A stretch of DNA of 64,000 bases from DATAOG01 sp963782885 (GTDB lineage Bacteria; Pseudomonadota; Alphaproteobacteria; Geminicoccales; Geminicoccaceae): NCBI GenBank assembly GCA_963782885.1, contig CAWALL010000037.1, positions 1-64,000 on the forward strand, read 5' to 3'. Positions 1-8,714 of this stretch are shown in pieces. Under the pieces are notes generated by a model that ran no database searches, was not told the DNA's origin, and saw only the letters and a program-made list of their open reading frames with translations. How positions within the stretch are numbered: position 1 is the stretch's first letter; every line of letters starts with the position of its first letter. The position numbers and the translations under genes are program-made.

Positions 1-497
1 TCAGCTTCTACGACCCCTATCTGCCCGACGGCGTCGAGCTGGCGCACGGCTACCGCCGGGTGGCCTCGCTCGAGGCGCTGCTCGCCGAGGCCGATGTCGT
101 CAGCCTGCATTGCCCGCTGACGGCCGAGAACGCCCATCTGATCGATGCCAGGGCGCTGGCGGCATTCAAGGAGGAGGCGTTCCTGATCAATACGGCGCGC
201 GGCGGCCTGGTCGACCTCGACGCGCTCGGCGCCGCGCTGCGCGATGGCCGCCTGAGTGGCGCCGGGCTCGACGTGCTGCCCTCCGAGCCGCCGGACCCGG
301 CGCACCCCTTGCTCCAGGCCTTCCGCCGGCGCGAGCCCTGGCTCGACGGCCGCCTGCTGCTGACCCCGCACGTCGCCTGGTTCTCGCCCGATGGCCGGGC
401 CGATCTGCGGCGCAAATCGGCGGAGACCGTGCGCGACTACCTGGTCGGGCAGAAGCTGCGCAACTGCGTCAATCAGGCCGCGCTCGGAGCGGCCTGA
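1..497 (+). CDS. D-2-hydroxyacid dehydrogenase, C-terminal part (5' end outside window)
   Basis: The frame is open from base 3 and ends at TGA 495-497. The visible 164 residues begin with FYDPYLPDG, the strand after the NAD-binding glycine loop, and cover the rest of the nucleotide domain of the D-isomer 2-hydroxyacid dehydrogenase family. The catalytic triad of the family is visible: Arg in NTARGG, Glu in LPSEPP and His in LTPHVAWF. The enzyme would oxidise or reduce a 2-hydroxy/2-keto acid with NAD(P) in the cytoplasm. It is convergent with a sugar ABC operon 36 bp downstream, so a role in sugar-acid catabolism is possible but only inferred. The substrate cannot be told. Confidence 0.85.
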   Translation, partial: SFYDPYLPDGVELAHGYRRVASLEALLAEADVVSLHCPLTAENAHLIDARALAAFKEEAFLINTARGGLVDLDALGAALRDGRLSGAGLDVLPSEPPDPAHPLLQAFRRREPWLDGRLLLTPHVAWFSPDGRADLRRKSAETVRDYLVGQKLRNCVNQAALGAA

Positions 498-532
498 CGG
501 CGAGAAGCCCAGACCGCCTGCGGGCGCGCGGC

Positions 533-1381
533 TCAGCCTTTGACCGCACCGGTTATCCCGGACACGTAGTGCTCGACGAAGAAAGAGTACACGATCGCGA
601 CCGGCACCGAGCCCAACAGCGCCCCGGCCATCAGGGAGCCCCAGAAGAACACGTCGCCCTTGATCAATTCGCTGGTCACCCCGACCGGGATCGTCTTGTT
701 CGCCGGCGAGGAGATGAAGACCAGCGCGTACAGGAACTCGTTCCAGGACAGCGTGAAGGCGAAGATCCCGGCGGACAGGATGCCCGGCACCGCGAGTGGC
801 AGGATGATGAACACCATCGCCTGGATGCGCGTGGCGCCGTCGATCCGGGCGCACTCTTCGAGCTCCTTGGGGATGGTCTGGAAATAACCCATCAGCAGCC
901 AGGTGCAGAACGGCACCAGAAAGGTCGGATAGGTGAAGATCAGCGACCAGGTCGAATCCTGCAGGCCCATCCACGAGATCACGCCGGTCAGCGGGATGAA
1001 CAGCAGCGTCGGCGGCACGAGATAGGTGACGAAGATCGCAATGCCGAACACCGTCGAGCCGGGGAAGATCAGCCGGGCCAGGGCGTAACCGGCAAGCACG
1101 CCGGCGAACAGCGAGATCGCGGTCGACGCGCACGCGACCCAAAGCGTATTGATCGCCCACTGGACGAACAGGGTGTCGTTGAACAAGTAGCTCCAGTGGC
1201 TCAGGGTCGGTTGGCGGACCAGGAAGGGGGACAGTCGTGGATTGTAGAGTTCCGGATCCGGCTTGATTGATGTGATGAACATCCACAAGAACGGGAACAG
1301 CGTGACGAACACGAACAAGAAAAGCGGTATGTAAAATACCAGCAATCGCTTGAGGTAGGTCTCGCCGACCATCGAGCCCAT
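533..1381 (-). CDS. Sugar ABC transporter permease (MalG type)
   Basis: This 282-residue protein has about six membrane segments starting at LLVFYIPLFLFV. The EAA loop (EELEECARIDGATRIQ, then LPLAVPG) docks to the ATPase in the CUT1 family of inner-membrane carbohydrate importers. It is the third gene of a minus-strand unit: binding protein, MalF-type permease, this gene. It lies 15 bp after the MalF-type gene, so co-transcription is likely. Its C-terminus (SFFVEHYVS.ITGAVK) is almost the same as that of the MalG-type permease at 6636-7583, showing close paralogy. No ATPase gene adjoins it; the substrate is unknown. Confidence 0.93.
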   Translation of the reverse strand: MGSMVGETYLKRLLVFYIPLFLFVFVTLFPFLWMFITSIKPDPELYNPRLSPFLVRQPTLSHWSYLFNDTLFVQWAINTLWVACASTAISLFAGVLAGYALARLIFPGSTVFGIAIFVTYLVPPTLLFIPLTGVISWMGLQDSTWSLIFTYPTFLVPFCTWLLMGYFQTIPKELEECARIDGATRIQAMVFIILPLAVPGILSAGIFAFTLSWNEFLYALVFISSPANKTIPVGVTSELIKGDVFFWGSLMAGALLGSVPVAIVYSFFVEHYVSGITGAVKG

Positions 1382-1396
1382 CGGGTTGCTCCCGGC

Positions 1397-2404
1397 TCAG
1401 CGGACGCCCTGGCGGCGCAGATACCAGAGCTGGAAGACGATCACCATGGCCAGGATCGGCAGCATGAACAGCGACACCGCGGCGCCCTGGCCGAGGTTGC
1501 CGGAGGTCATGCCGAGCTGGTAGGCCAGCGTGGCCAGAAGGTTGGTGGCGTTGTTCGGTCCGCCGCGGGTCAGGACGTAGACCAGCTGGAAATCCGCGAA
1601 GGTGACGACGATCGAGAACACGACCACGACGATCGCCACCGGCTTGATCATCGGCAGGGTCACATGCCAGAACTTGCGCCAGCCGGTGGCACCATCGAGG
1701 TCAGCGGCGTCGTACAGTTCCTGGGGAATCGTCTGCAGGGCGGCCAGAAAGGAGATCGCGAAGAACGGCAGGCCACGCCAGACATTGACGGTGATCACCG
1801 AGGCCATTGCCCAGCCGGGGTCACCGAGCCACAGGGGCCCGTGGAAGTAGCCCCAGTTGGCCTTGAGTGGGATCCCGAACAGACCGATCTTCATCTGCCA
1901 CAGCCAGCGCAGGACCCAGTTGAAGACGCTGAAGGTGGCATCGAACATCCACAGCCAGGCGAGCGTGCTGAGCACGGTCGGGACGATGAACGGCAGCAGC
2001 ACGGTCGCCCGGGTGATCCGCGACAGGCGGAACTTGCGATTGAGCAGAACCGCGAGCCACATCCCGAGCGCGGCCTTGAACACGGTCGCCGCGAAGGTGA
2101 AGAATACGGTGTTCCAGGCGGCGGTCCGGAAGATGTCGCTCTGCAGCAGGCGAATGTAGTTGCCCAGCCCGATGAACTTGCCGGGCGTGCCCACCAGCTT
2201 GTCGGTCAGCGACATCCAGATGCCGAGACAGAACGGGTAGGCGATGAACACCATGATCAGGATCAAGGCCGGCGTCAGCAGGGTGAACGCCAGGATCCTC
2301 TCGTCCTCGAGCGCCAGCGCGATCCGGCCCATCTGTGCCCGGCGCTCGAGCGGAACGTCGGCTATCTGAACGCGGGCGGTGTCGGCGGGCAAGGTGGATT
2401 TCAT
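1397..2404 (-). CDS. Sugar ABC transporter permease (MalF type)
   Basis: A 335-residue inner-membrane protein with a roughly 40-residue cytoplasmic N-terminus followed by FTLLTPALILIMVFIAYPF, the typical first helix of MalF/UgpA-type CUT1 permeases. The EAA motif is ELYDAADLDGATGWRKFW followed by LPMIKP. It pairs with the MalG-type permease 15 bp downstream and receives substrate from the binding protein encoded 88 bp upstream. ATG at 2404 is taken as the start. Family assignment is firm; the transported sugar or sugar alcohol cannot be derived from the sequence. Confidence 0.93.
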   Translation of the reverse strand: MKSTLPADTARVQIADVPLERRAQMGRIALALEDERILAFTLLTPALILIMVFIAYPFCLGIWMSLTDKLVGTPGKFIGLGNYIRLLQSDIFRTAAWNTVFFTFAATVFKAALGMWLAVLLNRKFRLSRITRATVLLPFIVPTVLSTLAWLWMFDATFSVFNWVLRWLWQMKIGLFGIPLKANWGYFHGPLWLGDPGWAMASVITVNVWRGLPFFAISFLAALQTIPQELYDAADLDGATGWRKFWHVTLPMIKPVAIVVVVFSIVVTFADFQLVYVLTRGGPNNATNLLATLAYQLGMTSGNLGQGAAVSLFMLPILAMVIVFQLWYLRRQGVR

Positions 2405-2492
2405 CGCTCTGCCGGGTCAGCGTAGGGGTGGACCGCGGCGGCGGGGCGATCACCCCGGCCGCCGCGGCATCCGCGTCAACCTCGTCGGAACG

Positions 2493-3818
2493 TCAGGCGC
2501 CGTAGACGTTCTCGAGCTCCTTCTGACCCCATTCGGCGATCGTCTTGGGGTCCTCGCCGCGCGCCGCGCGGGCGCACATGTCGACGATGATGTACTTCTC
2601 GACGACCTCGCCCGACTGCCGGTTCGGCGGCCCGGCGTAGCCGGGGTTGCGGCCATAGCGCGGATTGGTGGCGTAGATCGCGATCGCCGGATCCGACTTC
2701 CACACCGGGTGGGTCTCCCATTTCGGCGTCAGGCCCTGGACGTAGCCCTGGTTGACCCACATGAACTTGTCGAAGTTGTCGTCCTTGAACGACCAGCGGA
2801 TGTACTCGGCGGCGGCTTCCTTGTCCTGCGAGTACTGCATGATGCTGAGCGTCCGCGGCTGGACCAGATGGAACCGGCCGCCCGGCCCCTCCGGATTGAG
2901 GAAATGGTCGAGCTTCGGGGCGAAGTCCGGGTATTTGTCGGGGTTGTTCTTGGCGACGAAGTAGATGCTGGCGCCGTTCAGGGTCGCGCCGATGGTCTGG
3001 CCGAGGAAGGCGCGATTGTTGCTGGTGTCGTCCCAGGCAAAGCCGCCGGGATCACAGGCCGCCTCCCAGAATTCCTTCATGAAGGCGAGCGCGTCCTGGG
3101 TGTTCTTGGAGTTGATCACGACCTTGCCCGATTTGTCGACCTCCATGGCGCCGAAGCTCCACAGCAGCGGGTAGACGAACGTGGGCGCGTCGCCGAAGGT
3201 GTGGCCGAGGGTCTGGCCGACCGGCAGGTTCTCGTTCTTGATCGCCGTGCCGACCTTGAGATAGTCGTCCCAGGTGTTGGGTGGTTGGAGACCCAGTTCG
3301 CCGAACACGTCCTTGCGGTAGACGGTGGCATTGCCGAGGTTGAACAGCGGCACGCCGCGGGCGACCCCGTCGACCACGGCGACGTCGCGCGCCCACTCGT
3401 AGATCTGATCGCCGCCGAGCTCCTGCATGAGCGCGTTGTGGTCGGCGAGACCATTGGCGAACAGCTGGGGCTGGTTGGCGTTCAGCTGGATCACGTCGGG
3501 GCCGCTGCCGCTCTCGATCGCGGCGGTGATCCGGGCGGTCATGTCGTTCTGATTGATCTTCTCGGCCGTGACCTGGATCCCGGTCGCCTTCGCGAACTCG
3601 GCGGCCTCGCGGTCGATCTCGACGTCGGCGTCGGGGATAAAGCTGCTCCACTGCAGATAGTGGACTTTGCGGGCCTGGGCGTAGGCCGGCGCCTTGCCGC
3701 CGAGGAAGGGCGCGGCGAGCAGCGCCCCGCCAGCCACCGCCGTGGTCTCGACGAACCTCCGCCGCGTGATCGTGGTCTTGGCTGGTCCTCCGGGCTTGGT
3801 TGGATCGATCTTCTTCAT
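2493..3818 (-). CDS. Sugar ABC transporter substrate-binding protein, Tat-exported
   Basis: The chosen ATG at 3818 gives 441 residues and is preceded by GGGAGG at good distance; the frame stays open upstream but without such a site. The N-terminus holds a twin-arginine signal (TTITRRRFVETTAVAGG, cleavage near PAYAQA), so the periplasmic protein is probably exported folded. The body is a family 1 extracellular solute-binding protein (VIQLNANQPQLFANGL, AIESGSGPDV). It heads the minus-strand operon with the two permeases. It is paralogous to the protein at 4249-5571: both carry SNN(R/K)AFL and a double-Arg signal. Confidence 0.92.
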   Translation of the reverse strand: MKKIDPTKPGGPAKTTITRRRFVETTAVAGGALLAAPFLGGKAPAYAQARKVHYLQWSSFIPDADVEIDREAAEFAKATGIQVTAEKINQNDMTARITAAIESGSGPDVIQLNANQPQLFANGLADHNALMQELGGDQIYEWARDVAVVDGVARGVPLFNLGNATVYRKDVFGELGLQPPNTWDDYLKVGTAIKNENLPVGQTLGHTFGDAPTFVYPLLWSFGAMEVDKSGKVVINSKNTQDALAFMKEFWEAACDPGGFAWDDTSNNRAFLGQTIGATLNGASIYFVAKNNPDKYPDFAPKLDHFLNPEGPGGRFHLVQPRTLSIMQYSQDKEAAAEYIRWSFKDDNFDKFMWVNQGYVQGLTPKWETHPVWKSDPAIAIYATNPRYGRNPGYAGPPNRQSGEVVEKYIIVDMCARAARGEDPKTIAEWGQKELENVYGA

Positions 3819-4248
3819 TGTCTGCCTCCCTGTTGAAGCCACATGTCGGATTACTCCAGGCGATGCCGCGTGGCTGGACCCGACAACCGACATGCGGCCA
3901 TTCTCCAGAGTGTAAGGCGTTATCGCCGCGCGGTCCACGCTTTTGCCAGGTGCCGCGGGGCGCGCGGCACCTGGAGGGGCGCCGGGCCGGACGATCGGCG
4001 GCGCCGCTGCGTCAACGAGGCCGCTGCTCGAGCGCGGCCGGGCGGCGAGACATGACCACCGGCTGGCCGGGGCGCAAAGCCGTGACAGGGGATGCCATTC
4101 TGGGGTAGGCTTCGAATTGAACCTGTGGCGGCTTCCCAGGCGTCCGCGATTGCGGTCCGGTGTGCGGGGAGCCGAAACGCAGCCATGCCGCCGGACAGGG
4201 GCCGGCGGCGAGGCAACAGGGCACCAGAATCAGGGGAGCTTGAGTGCG
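3819..4248. other. Divergent control region between two sugar ABC operons
   Basis: The 430 bases between the two divergent binding-protein genes hold no convincing gene. They should contain both promoters. A plausible plus-strand promoter is GTGACA near 4081 and TAGGCT near 4105, separated by about 18 bp, about 140 bp before the 4249 start; this is a weak match. A perfect inverted repeat sits at 3946-3974 and is listed separately. Ribosome-binding sites lie at both edges: GGGAGG on the minus strand, AGGGGAG near 4232 on the plus strand. No regulator gene lies beside it. Confidence 0.6.
3946..3974. promoter_or_regulatory. 12-bp perfect inverted repeat in divergent promoter region
   Basis: CCAGGTGCCGCG (3946-3957) and CGCGGCACCTGG (3963-3974) are perfect inverted copies around a 5-base centre. 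There is no T run on either side, so it does not look like a terminator. Its place, 128 bp upstream of one binding-protein gene and 275 bp upstream of the other, fits a repressor operator shared by both operons or a hairpin in one leader. Function is inferred only. Confidence 0.4.
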
Positions 4249-5571
4249 ATGATCAGACTCAACCGACGACGGCTGCTGCAAGGTTCGACCGCGCTCGGCG
4301 CCGGGACCGCCCTGCTCGGGGGCACCTCGCTCCTCGACTGGGCCCGGGCCTGGGCCGACGAGATGCCGTTCAAGCCCGAGAAAGACGCCAAGCTACGCGC
4401 GCTGCGCTGGAACCGCTTCGTCGAGACCGAGGACATCCAGTTCGACAAGAACATCGTCGCCTTCACCAAGGCGACCGGCATCCCGGTCCGGCTCGACAAG
4501 GAGTTCATGGACGACATCCAGCCCAAGGCGGCGGTCGCCGCCAACGTCGGCGCCGGGCCGGACATCGTCTGGGGCCCGAACACCACGCCGCACCTGTTCC
4601 CGGACAAGCTGCTCGACATGACCGACGTCGCCGACTACCTCGGCAAGAAATACGGCGGCTGGTACCCGATCGCCGAGGTCTACGGCAAGAGCGGCGGCCG
4701 CTGGATCTGCATCCCGCTCTGCTGGGGCGGCAATTACATCAACTACCGGAGCTCCTGGGTCAAGGACGCGGGCTTCGAAAAGTTCCCGGACAACACCGAC
4801 GACTTCCTGAAACTGAGCAAAGAACTCAATAAGATGGGGCACCCGGGCGGCTTCGCGCTCGGCCACGCCAGCGGCGACGGCAACGCCTGGGTGCACTGGC
4901 TGGTCTGGGCCTTCGGGGGCAAGCTGCTCACCGAGGACAACCAGGTCGCGATCAACAGTCCCGAGACCAAGATGGCGCTCGAATACGTCCGCGAGCTCTA
5001 TCCGAGCTTCGTCCAGGGGACCGCGTCCTGGAACGACAGCAGCAACAACAAGGCGTTCCTGGCCGGCGACATCAGCTACACGAACAACGGCATCTCGATC
5101 TACGCGGCGGCCAATGCCCAGAACATGGCCGAGATCGCCGAGGACATGGACCACGCCTACTGGCCGGTCGGCCCGGTCGGCAAGCCGACCGAGATGCAGG
5201 TCGGGTTCCCGTGGATGGCGTTCGCCTATACCGACTACCCAGAGGCCTGCAAGGCGTTCATGACCTTCATGATGGAGGCGCCGCAGTACAACGCTTGGCT
5301 GGAACAGTCGGTTGGCTATTTCACCCAGACGTTGCACGGCTACGACGACAATCCGGTCTGGGACGAGGATCCGAAGCGCAAGGTGTTCGCCGAGGCGACC
5401 GAGCGTGCCCGCAGCATCGCCTACGCCGGCGACCTCGGCTATGCCGCGGCGCAGGTGCTGGCCGATTTTGTGATTCTCGACATGGTCGCCTCGGCCGCCA
5501 CCGGCGCGGCGAGCCCGGAGGACGCCATGGCCGAAGCGGAAAAGCGCGCCAACCGCTACTATCGGGTCTGA
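4249..5571 (+). CDS. Sugar ABC transporter substrate-binding protein, Tat-exported
   Basis: ATG 4249 follows AGGGGAGC and yields 440 residues. The N-terminal signal MIRLNRRRLLQGSTALGAG has the twin-arginine pattern with a hydrophobic stretch to about residue 35. The rest is a family 1 solute-binding protein of the periplasm (DIVWGPNTTPHLFPDKLLD, NDSSNNKAFLAGDISYTNNG). It starts the plus-strand unit with two permeases. The aromatic-rich ligand-cleft segments (WGGNYINYRSSW, WVHWLVWAFGG) suit a carbohydrate ligand. Divergent paralogue of the gene at 2493-3818. Substrate unknown. Confidence 0.93.
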   Translation: MIRLNRRRLLQGSTALGAGTALLGGTSLLDWARAWADEMPFKPEKDAKLRALRWNRFVETEDIQFDKNIVAFTKATGIPVRLDKEFMDDIQPKAAVAANVGAGPDIVWGPNTTPHLFPDKLLDMTDVADYLGKKYGGWYPIAEVYGKSGGRWICIPLCWGGNYINYRSSWVKDAGFEKFPDNTDDFLKLSKELNKMGHPGGFALGHASGDGNAWVHWLVWAFGGKLLTEDNQVAINSPETKMALEYVRELYPSFVQGTASWNDSSNNKAFLAGDISYTNNGISIYAAANAQNMAEIAEDMDHAYWPVGPVGKPTEMQVGFPWMAFAYTDYPEACKAFMTFMMEAPQYNAWLEQSVGYFTQTLHGYDDNPVWDEDPKRKVFAEATERARSIAYAGDLGYAAAQVLADFVILDMVASAATGAASPEDAMAEAEKRANRYYRV

Positions 5572-5649
5572 TCAGCGGCCGGGGGCGGCGGGCCGCCCCG
5601 CCGCCCCCGGCCTGCCTGGCTTGCTGGCTGCAGAGGAAGGATCGGCACC

Positions 5650-6603
5650 GTGGCGACGATCGCTCGACCTGGCACCTACGAAGCCGCCCCGCCCTGGTGG
5701 TCCTGGACCCGGCTCAAGCACAATCGCAACTGGGTCGGCTTCTGGTTCATGGTGCCGGCGGCCGCGTTCCTGATTCTGTTCCTGACTTATCCGCTCGGCC
5801 TCGGGATCTGGCTGAGCTTCACCGACACCAAGATCGGGCGCCCCGGTGTCTTCATCGGCCTCGAGAACTTCGCGTGGCTGTGGGACGATCCGGTGTTCTG
5901 GCTCGCGGTCTTCAACACCTTCCTCTATACGATCGTCGCCAGCGTGGCCAAATTCGGGCTCGGCCTCTACCTCGCGATCCTGCTTAACCACTCGATCCCG
6001 TTCAAGGCCTTCATCCGGGCGATCGTGCTGTTGCCGTTCATCGTGCCGACGGTGCTCTCGGCGATCGCCTTCTGGTGGATCTACGACAGCCAGTTCTCGA
6101 TCATCAGCTGGTCGCTCGAGCGGCTGGGCCTGATCGACCAGTACATCAACTTCCTCGGCGACCCGAACAACGCCCGCGCCTCGGTGATCGTCGCCAACGT
6201 CTGGCGCGGCATCCCGTTCGTCGCGATCACCCTGCTCGCCGGGCTGCAGACCATCTCGCCGACCCTGTACGAGGCCGCGATCATCGATGGCGCCAACCGC
6301 CGGCAGATGTTCCTGCACGTCACCTTCCCGCTGCTGACCCCGATCATCGCCGTGGTCATGACTTTCTCGGTGCTGTTCACCTTCACCGACTTCCAGCTGA
6401 TCTACGCGATGACCCGGGGCGGCCCGCTCAACGCCACCCACCTGATGGCGACGCTCAGCTTCCAGCGCGCGATCCTCGGCGGCTCGCTCGGCGAGGGCGC
6501 TGCGATCTCGACCGCGATGATCCCCTTCCTGCTGGGTGCGATCATGTTCAGCTGGTTCGGCCTGCAGCGGCGCAAATGGCAGCAAGGCGGAATTGACGAC
6601 TGA
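5650..6603 (+). CDS. Sugar ABC transporter permease (MalF type)
   Basis: A 317-residue inner-membrane CUT1 permease with GTG start at 5650 behind AGAGGAAGGAT. The first membrane helix FMVPAAAFLILFLTYPLGLG and the EAA motif TLYEAAIIDGANRRQMF followed by FPLLTP are typical of MalF/UgpA proteins. It lies 78 bp after the binding-protein gene and 32 bp before its MalG-type partner, so the three genes form one operon. It resembles the permease at 1397-2404 along the whole length (TRGGP.NATHLMATL and TRGGPNNATNLLATL). No ATPase is encoded with it. Confidence 0.93.
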   Translation: MATIARPGTYEAAPPWWSWTRLKHNRNWVGFWFMVPAAAFLILFLTYPLGLGIWLSFTDTKIGRPGVFIGLENFAWLWDDPVFWLAVFNTFLYTIVASVAKFGLGLYLAILLNHSIPFKAFIRAIVLLPFIVPTVLSAIAFWWIYDSQFSIISWSLERLGLIDQYINFLGDPNNARASVIVANVWRGIPFVAITLLAGLQTISPTLYEAAIIDGANRRQMFLHVTFPLLTPIIAVVMTFSVLFTFTDFQLIYAMTRGGPLNATHLMATLSFQRAILGGSLGEGAAISTAMIPFLLGAIMFSWFGLQRRKWQQGGIDD

Positions 6604-6635
6604 TCAAGGTAGAGAGCGACCAGGAGCAACCGGTC

Positions 6636-7583
6636 ATGGCCGAACAGCTGACCCGCCTGCGCGCCGACGAGGTCACGGCTAAGAAAGCCGGCCTGCTCCA
6701 GGGCTGGCGGGACCGCCGCCGGGACGAGCGCCAGGGCATGGATTACCTCGAGCGCTTGCACACCAAGCTGATCACGGTGTATCTGCCGCTCATCCTGTTC
6801 CTGATCGTCCTGTTGTTCCCCTTCTACTGGATGGCGCTGACCAGCATCAAACCGAACAACGAGCTGATCGACATGCAGACCCACAATCCCTGGTGGGTCG
6901 TCAACCCGACGCTCGAGCATTTCCACAAGCTCCTGTTCGAGACCGACTATCCGCGCTGGATGTGGAACACCATGTACGTCTCGGTCAGCGCGACCGCGCT
7001 GTCGCTGATCGCGAGCGTGATGGCCGCCTACGCGATCGTGCGCGTGCGCTACCGGGGCTCGAGCACGATCGGCGGCATGATCTTCCTCGCCTATCTGGTG
7101 CCGCCCTCGATCCTGTTCATCCCGCTCGCGATCATCGTCTTCCAGTATGGCCTGTTCGACAGCCCGCTCGCCCTGATCCTGACCTATCCGACCATCCTGA
7201 TCCCGTTCTCGACCTGGCTGCTCATGGGCTATTTCAAATCGATCCCGTACGAGCTCGAGGAATGCGCCCTGATCGACGGCGCCGGCCGCGTCCAGATCCT
7301 GACCAAGATCATCCTGCCGCTGGCGATCCCGGGCCTGATCTCCGCCGGGATCTTCGCCTTCACGCTGTGTTGGAACGAGTTCATCTACGCGCTGACGTTC
7401 ATCTCGTCGTCCGAGAACAAGACCGTGCCGGTCGCGGTGCTCTCGGAACTGGTCGAGGGCGACGTCTACCATTGGGGCGCCCTGATGGCCGGCGCGCTGC
7501 TCGGCTCGGTGCCGGTCGCGATCGTCTACTCGTTCTTCGTCGAGCACTACGTCTCCTCGATGACCGGCGCGGTCAAGGAGTGA
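6636..7583 (+). CDS. Sugar ABC transporter permease (MalG type)
   Basis: A 315-residue protein with a charged N-terminal tail of about 45 residues and then six membrane segments from LITVYLPLILFLIVLLF. The EAA loop is YELEECALIDGAGRVQI followed by LPLAIPG. It is the last gene of the plus-strand sugar importer operon; after it the strand switches to chrB, converging 32 bp away. The C-terminal segment VAIVYSFFVEHYVSSMTGAV is nearly identical with the MalG-type protein of the divergent operon, pointing to duplication of the whole importer. The ATPase must come from elsewhere. Confidence 0.93.
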   Translation: MAEQLTRLRADEVTAKKAGLLQGWRDRRRDERQGMDYLERLHTKLITVYLPLILFLIVLLFPFYWMALTSIKPNNELIDMQTHNPWWVVNPTLEHFHKLLFETDYPRWMWNTMYVSVSATALSLIASVMAAYAIVRVRYRGSSTIGGMIFLAYLVPPSILFIPLAIIVFQYGLFDSPLALILTYPTILIPFSTWLLMGYFKSIPYELEECALIDGAGRVQILTKIILPLAIPGLISAGIFAFTLCWNEFIYALTFISSSENKTVPVAVLSELVEGDVYHWGALMAGALLGSVPVAIVYSFFVEHYVSSMTGAVKE

Positions 7584-7615
7584 CATGGCCCGCGAGGGCG
7601 CCCTCGACCTTCCAA

Positions 7616-8617
7616 TCAGCGGGCGGCGCGGCGGCGGATGCGGAATGAGGCATACAGGTTTTCGAACAGGGCGCCGCCCTGGTCGAGACGGTCCTCATCC
7701 TTGGGATGGGCGCGGGCGATGCCGGTGATCAGGCTCGCGATGCCGGGCGCCTCGTCGCGGCCGAACTTCGCGTCCTTGAGATCGATGTCGTGCACGATCT
7801 CGGCGATCGCGCGCAGGGCGGGATCATCCAGCCCGGCCTGCTCCAGCAGGACCTCAAAGGTGCATCGATCACCCTGGTGGGTGAACTCGGCCTCGAACAT
7901 GTCGAAGCGGAGCTCCCTAAATTCCGGCTGGTAGCCCTTGGCCGGGACGAACTTGAATTGGGCTTGCGGATCGATGAAGCGGCGGATCAGCCAGGCCGAG
8001 GCGATCCGGTCGACGAACACGCCCTCTCGCGTCACCCAGGTCCGTCCGCGGCTATTCTGCAAGGCCGGCACGTCGCTGGCTGGCGCTTCGAGCACCTCTT
8101 CCTCGGCCGGCTCGGCGACCCGATCCGCAAGCTCGGCGAGCAGCGCCTCCACGGACGTCCGCCGATCGGCACCAAAAAAATCGATCGCCACGACCTGCGC
8201 GAGCCGGTTCTTGAGCCGCCCGAGCTGCGCTTTCGCTTCGGCTCGCTTGTCCGGCGGCGGCGCGTCGTCGAGCCCCGCGGCGATCGATCGCGCCTCTTTG
8301 GCGATCGCGTCGTAATCCTCGCCGCGAGCACGATTGAACAGCGCGCGCACCTCCTGATCAGAGTGGCCGGCGATCAGCTTGGCCTCGCACACCACGGCTT
8401 CGCCTCCGCCTTCGCTGATCTCACGGAGCAGCCACTCGAAGTCCTCCTGCGTCTGCTCGTCGCAGGGCAGCGCATAGACTGCGTTCTTCACTGCCACGGC
8501 ACCAATGGCCTGCAACCGGCGCCAGACCTTCACCCGGAAATAAGCAGGCTTGGCCGGCAGCTGGTGGATCAGCAGCAGCCAGCGGCTTCCGGCGGAAGCG
8601 TCGGCCTGAGCGCTCAC
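7616..8617 (-). CDS. chrB: Chromate resistance regulator ChrB
   Basis: This 333-residue protein matches ChrB: an N-terminal domain (WLLLIHQLPAKPAYFRVKVWRRLQ, residues about 13-140), a linker, then the ChrB C-terminal domain (TREGVFVDRIASAWLIRRFI, FEAEFTHQGDRCTFE). In Ochrobactrum, ChrB is a chromate-responsive regulator of the chrBA efflux operon. The start is GTG 8617; no strong ribosome site precedes it. A -10-like element and a palindrome lie within 30 bp upstream. There is no chrA transporter gene in the window, so this is an orphan copy; the gene is monocistronic and converges on the ABC operon. Confidence 0.9.
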   Translation of the reverse strand: MSAQADASAGSRWLLLIHQLPAKPAYFRVKVWRRLQAIGAVAVKNAVYALPCDEQTQEDFEWLLREISEGGGEAVVCEAKLIAGHSDQEVRALFNRARGEDYDAIAKEARSIAAGLDDAPPPDKRAEAKAQLGRLKNRLAQVVAIDFFGADRRTSVEALLAELADRVAEPAEEEVLEAPASDVPALQNSRGRTWVTREGVFVDRIASAWLIRRFIDPQAQFKFVPAKGYQPEFRELRFDMFEAEFTHQGDRCTFEVLLEQAGLDDPALRAIAEIVHDIDLKDAKFGRDEAPGIASLITGIARAHPKDEDRLDQGGALFENLYASFRIRRRAAR

Positions 8618-8625
8618 AGACGTAT

Positions 8626-8664
8626 CTGTATCATGAATTCGTGATTATGCAACGCTTGTATCAT
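8626..8664 (-). promoter_or_regulatory. chrB promoter and candidate operator
   Basis: An AT-rich patch in GC-rich surroundings just upstream of chrB. On the minus strand GCATAAT (8644-8650) makes a good -10 box, putting transcription start near 8637, about 20 bases before the GTG. It overlaps a 16-bp imperfect palindrome ATCATGAATTCGTGAT at 8630-8645. The octamer TGTATCAT occurs at 8627 and again at 8657, exactly 30 bp apart. This layout fits binding of a repressor, possibly ChrB itself; that is inference. Confidence 0.45.
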
Positions 8665-8714
8665 CTGAAACCCTCGCTATGGTGTCGGCGTTCATAAAGG
8701 CATCGGGCCCACCC

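Noticed and set aside
1664..2425. Long open frame on the plus strand opposite the MalF-type permease
   Set aside because: Its translation is Gln/Arg/Gly/His-rich with no family marks, the usual antisense image of a GC-rich gene; the minus-strand permease is clear.
7593..7606. CGAGGGCGCCCTCG palindrome between the MalG-type permease and chrB as a terminator
   Set aside because: The stem has almost no loop and no T run; too short to support the claim in GC-rich DNA.
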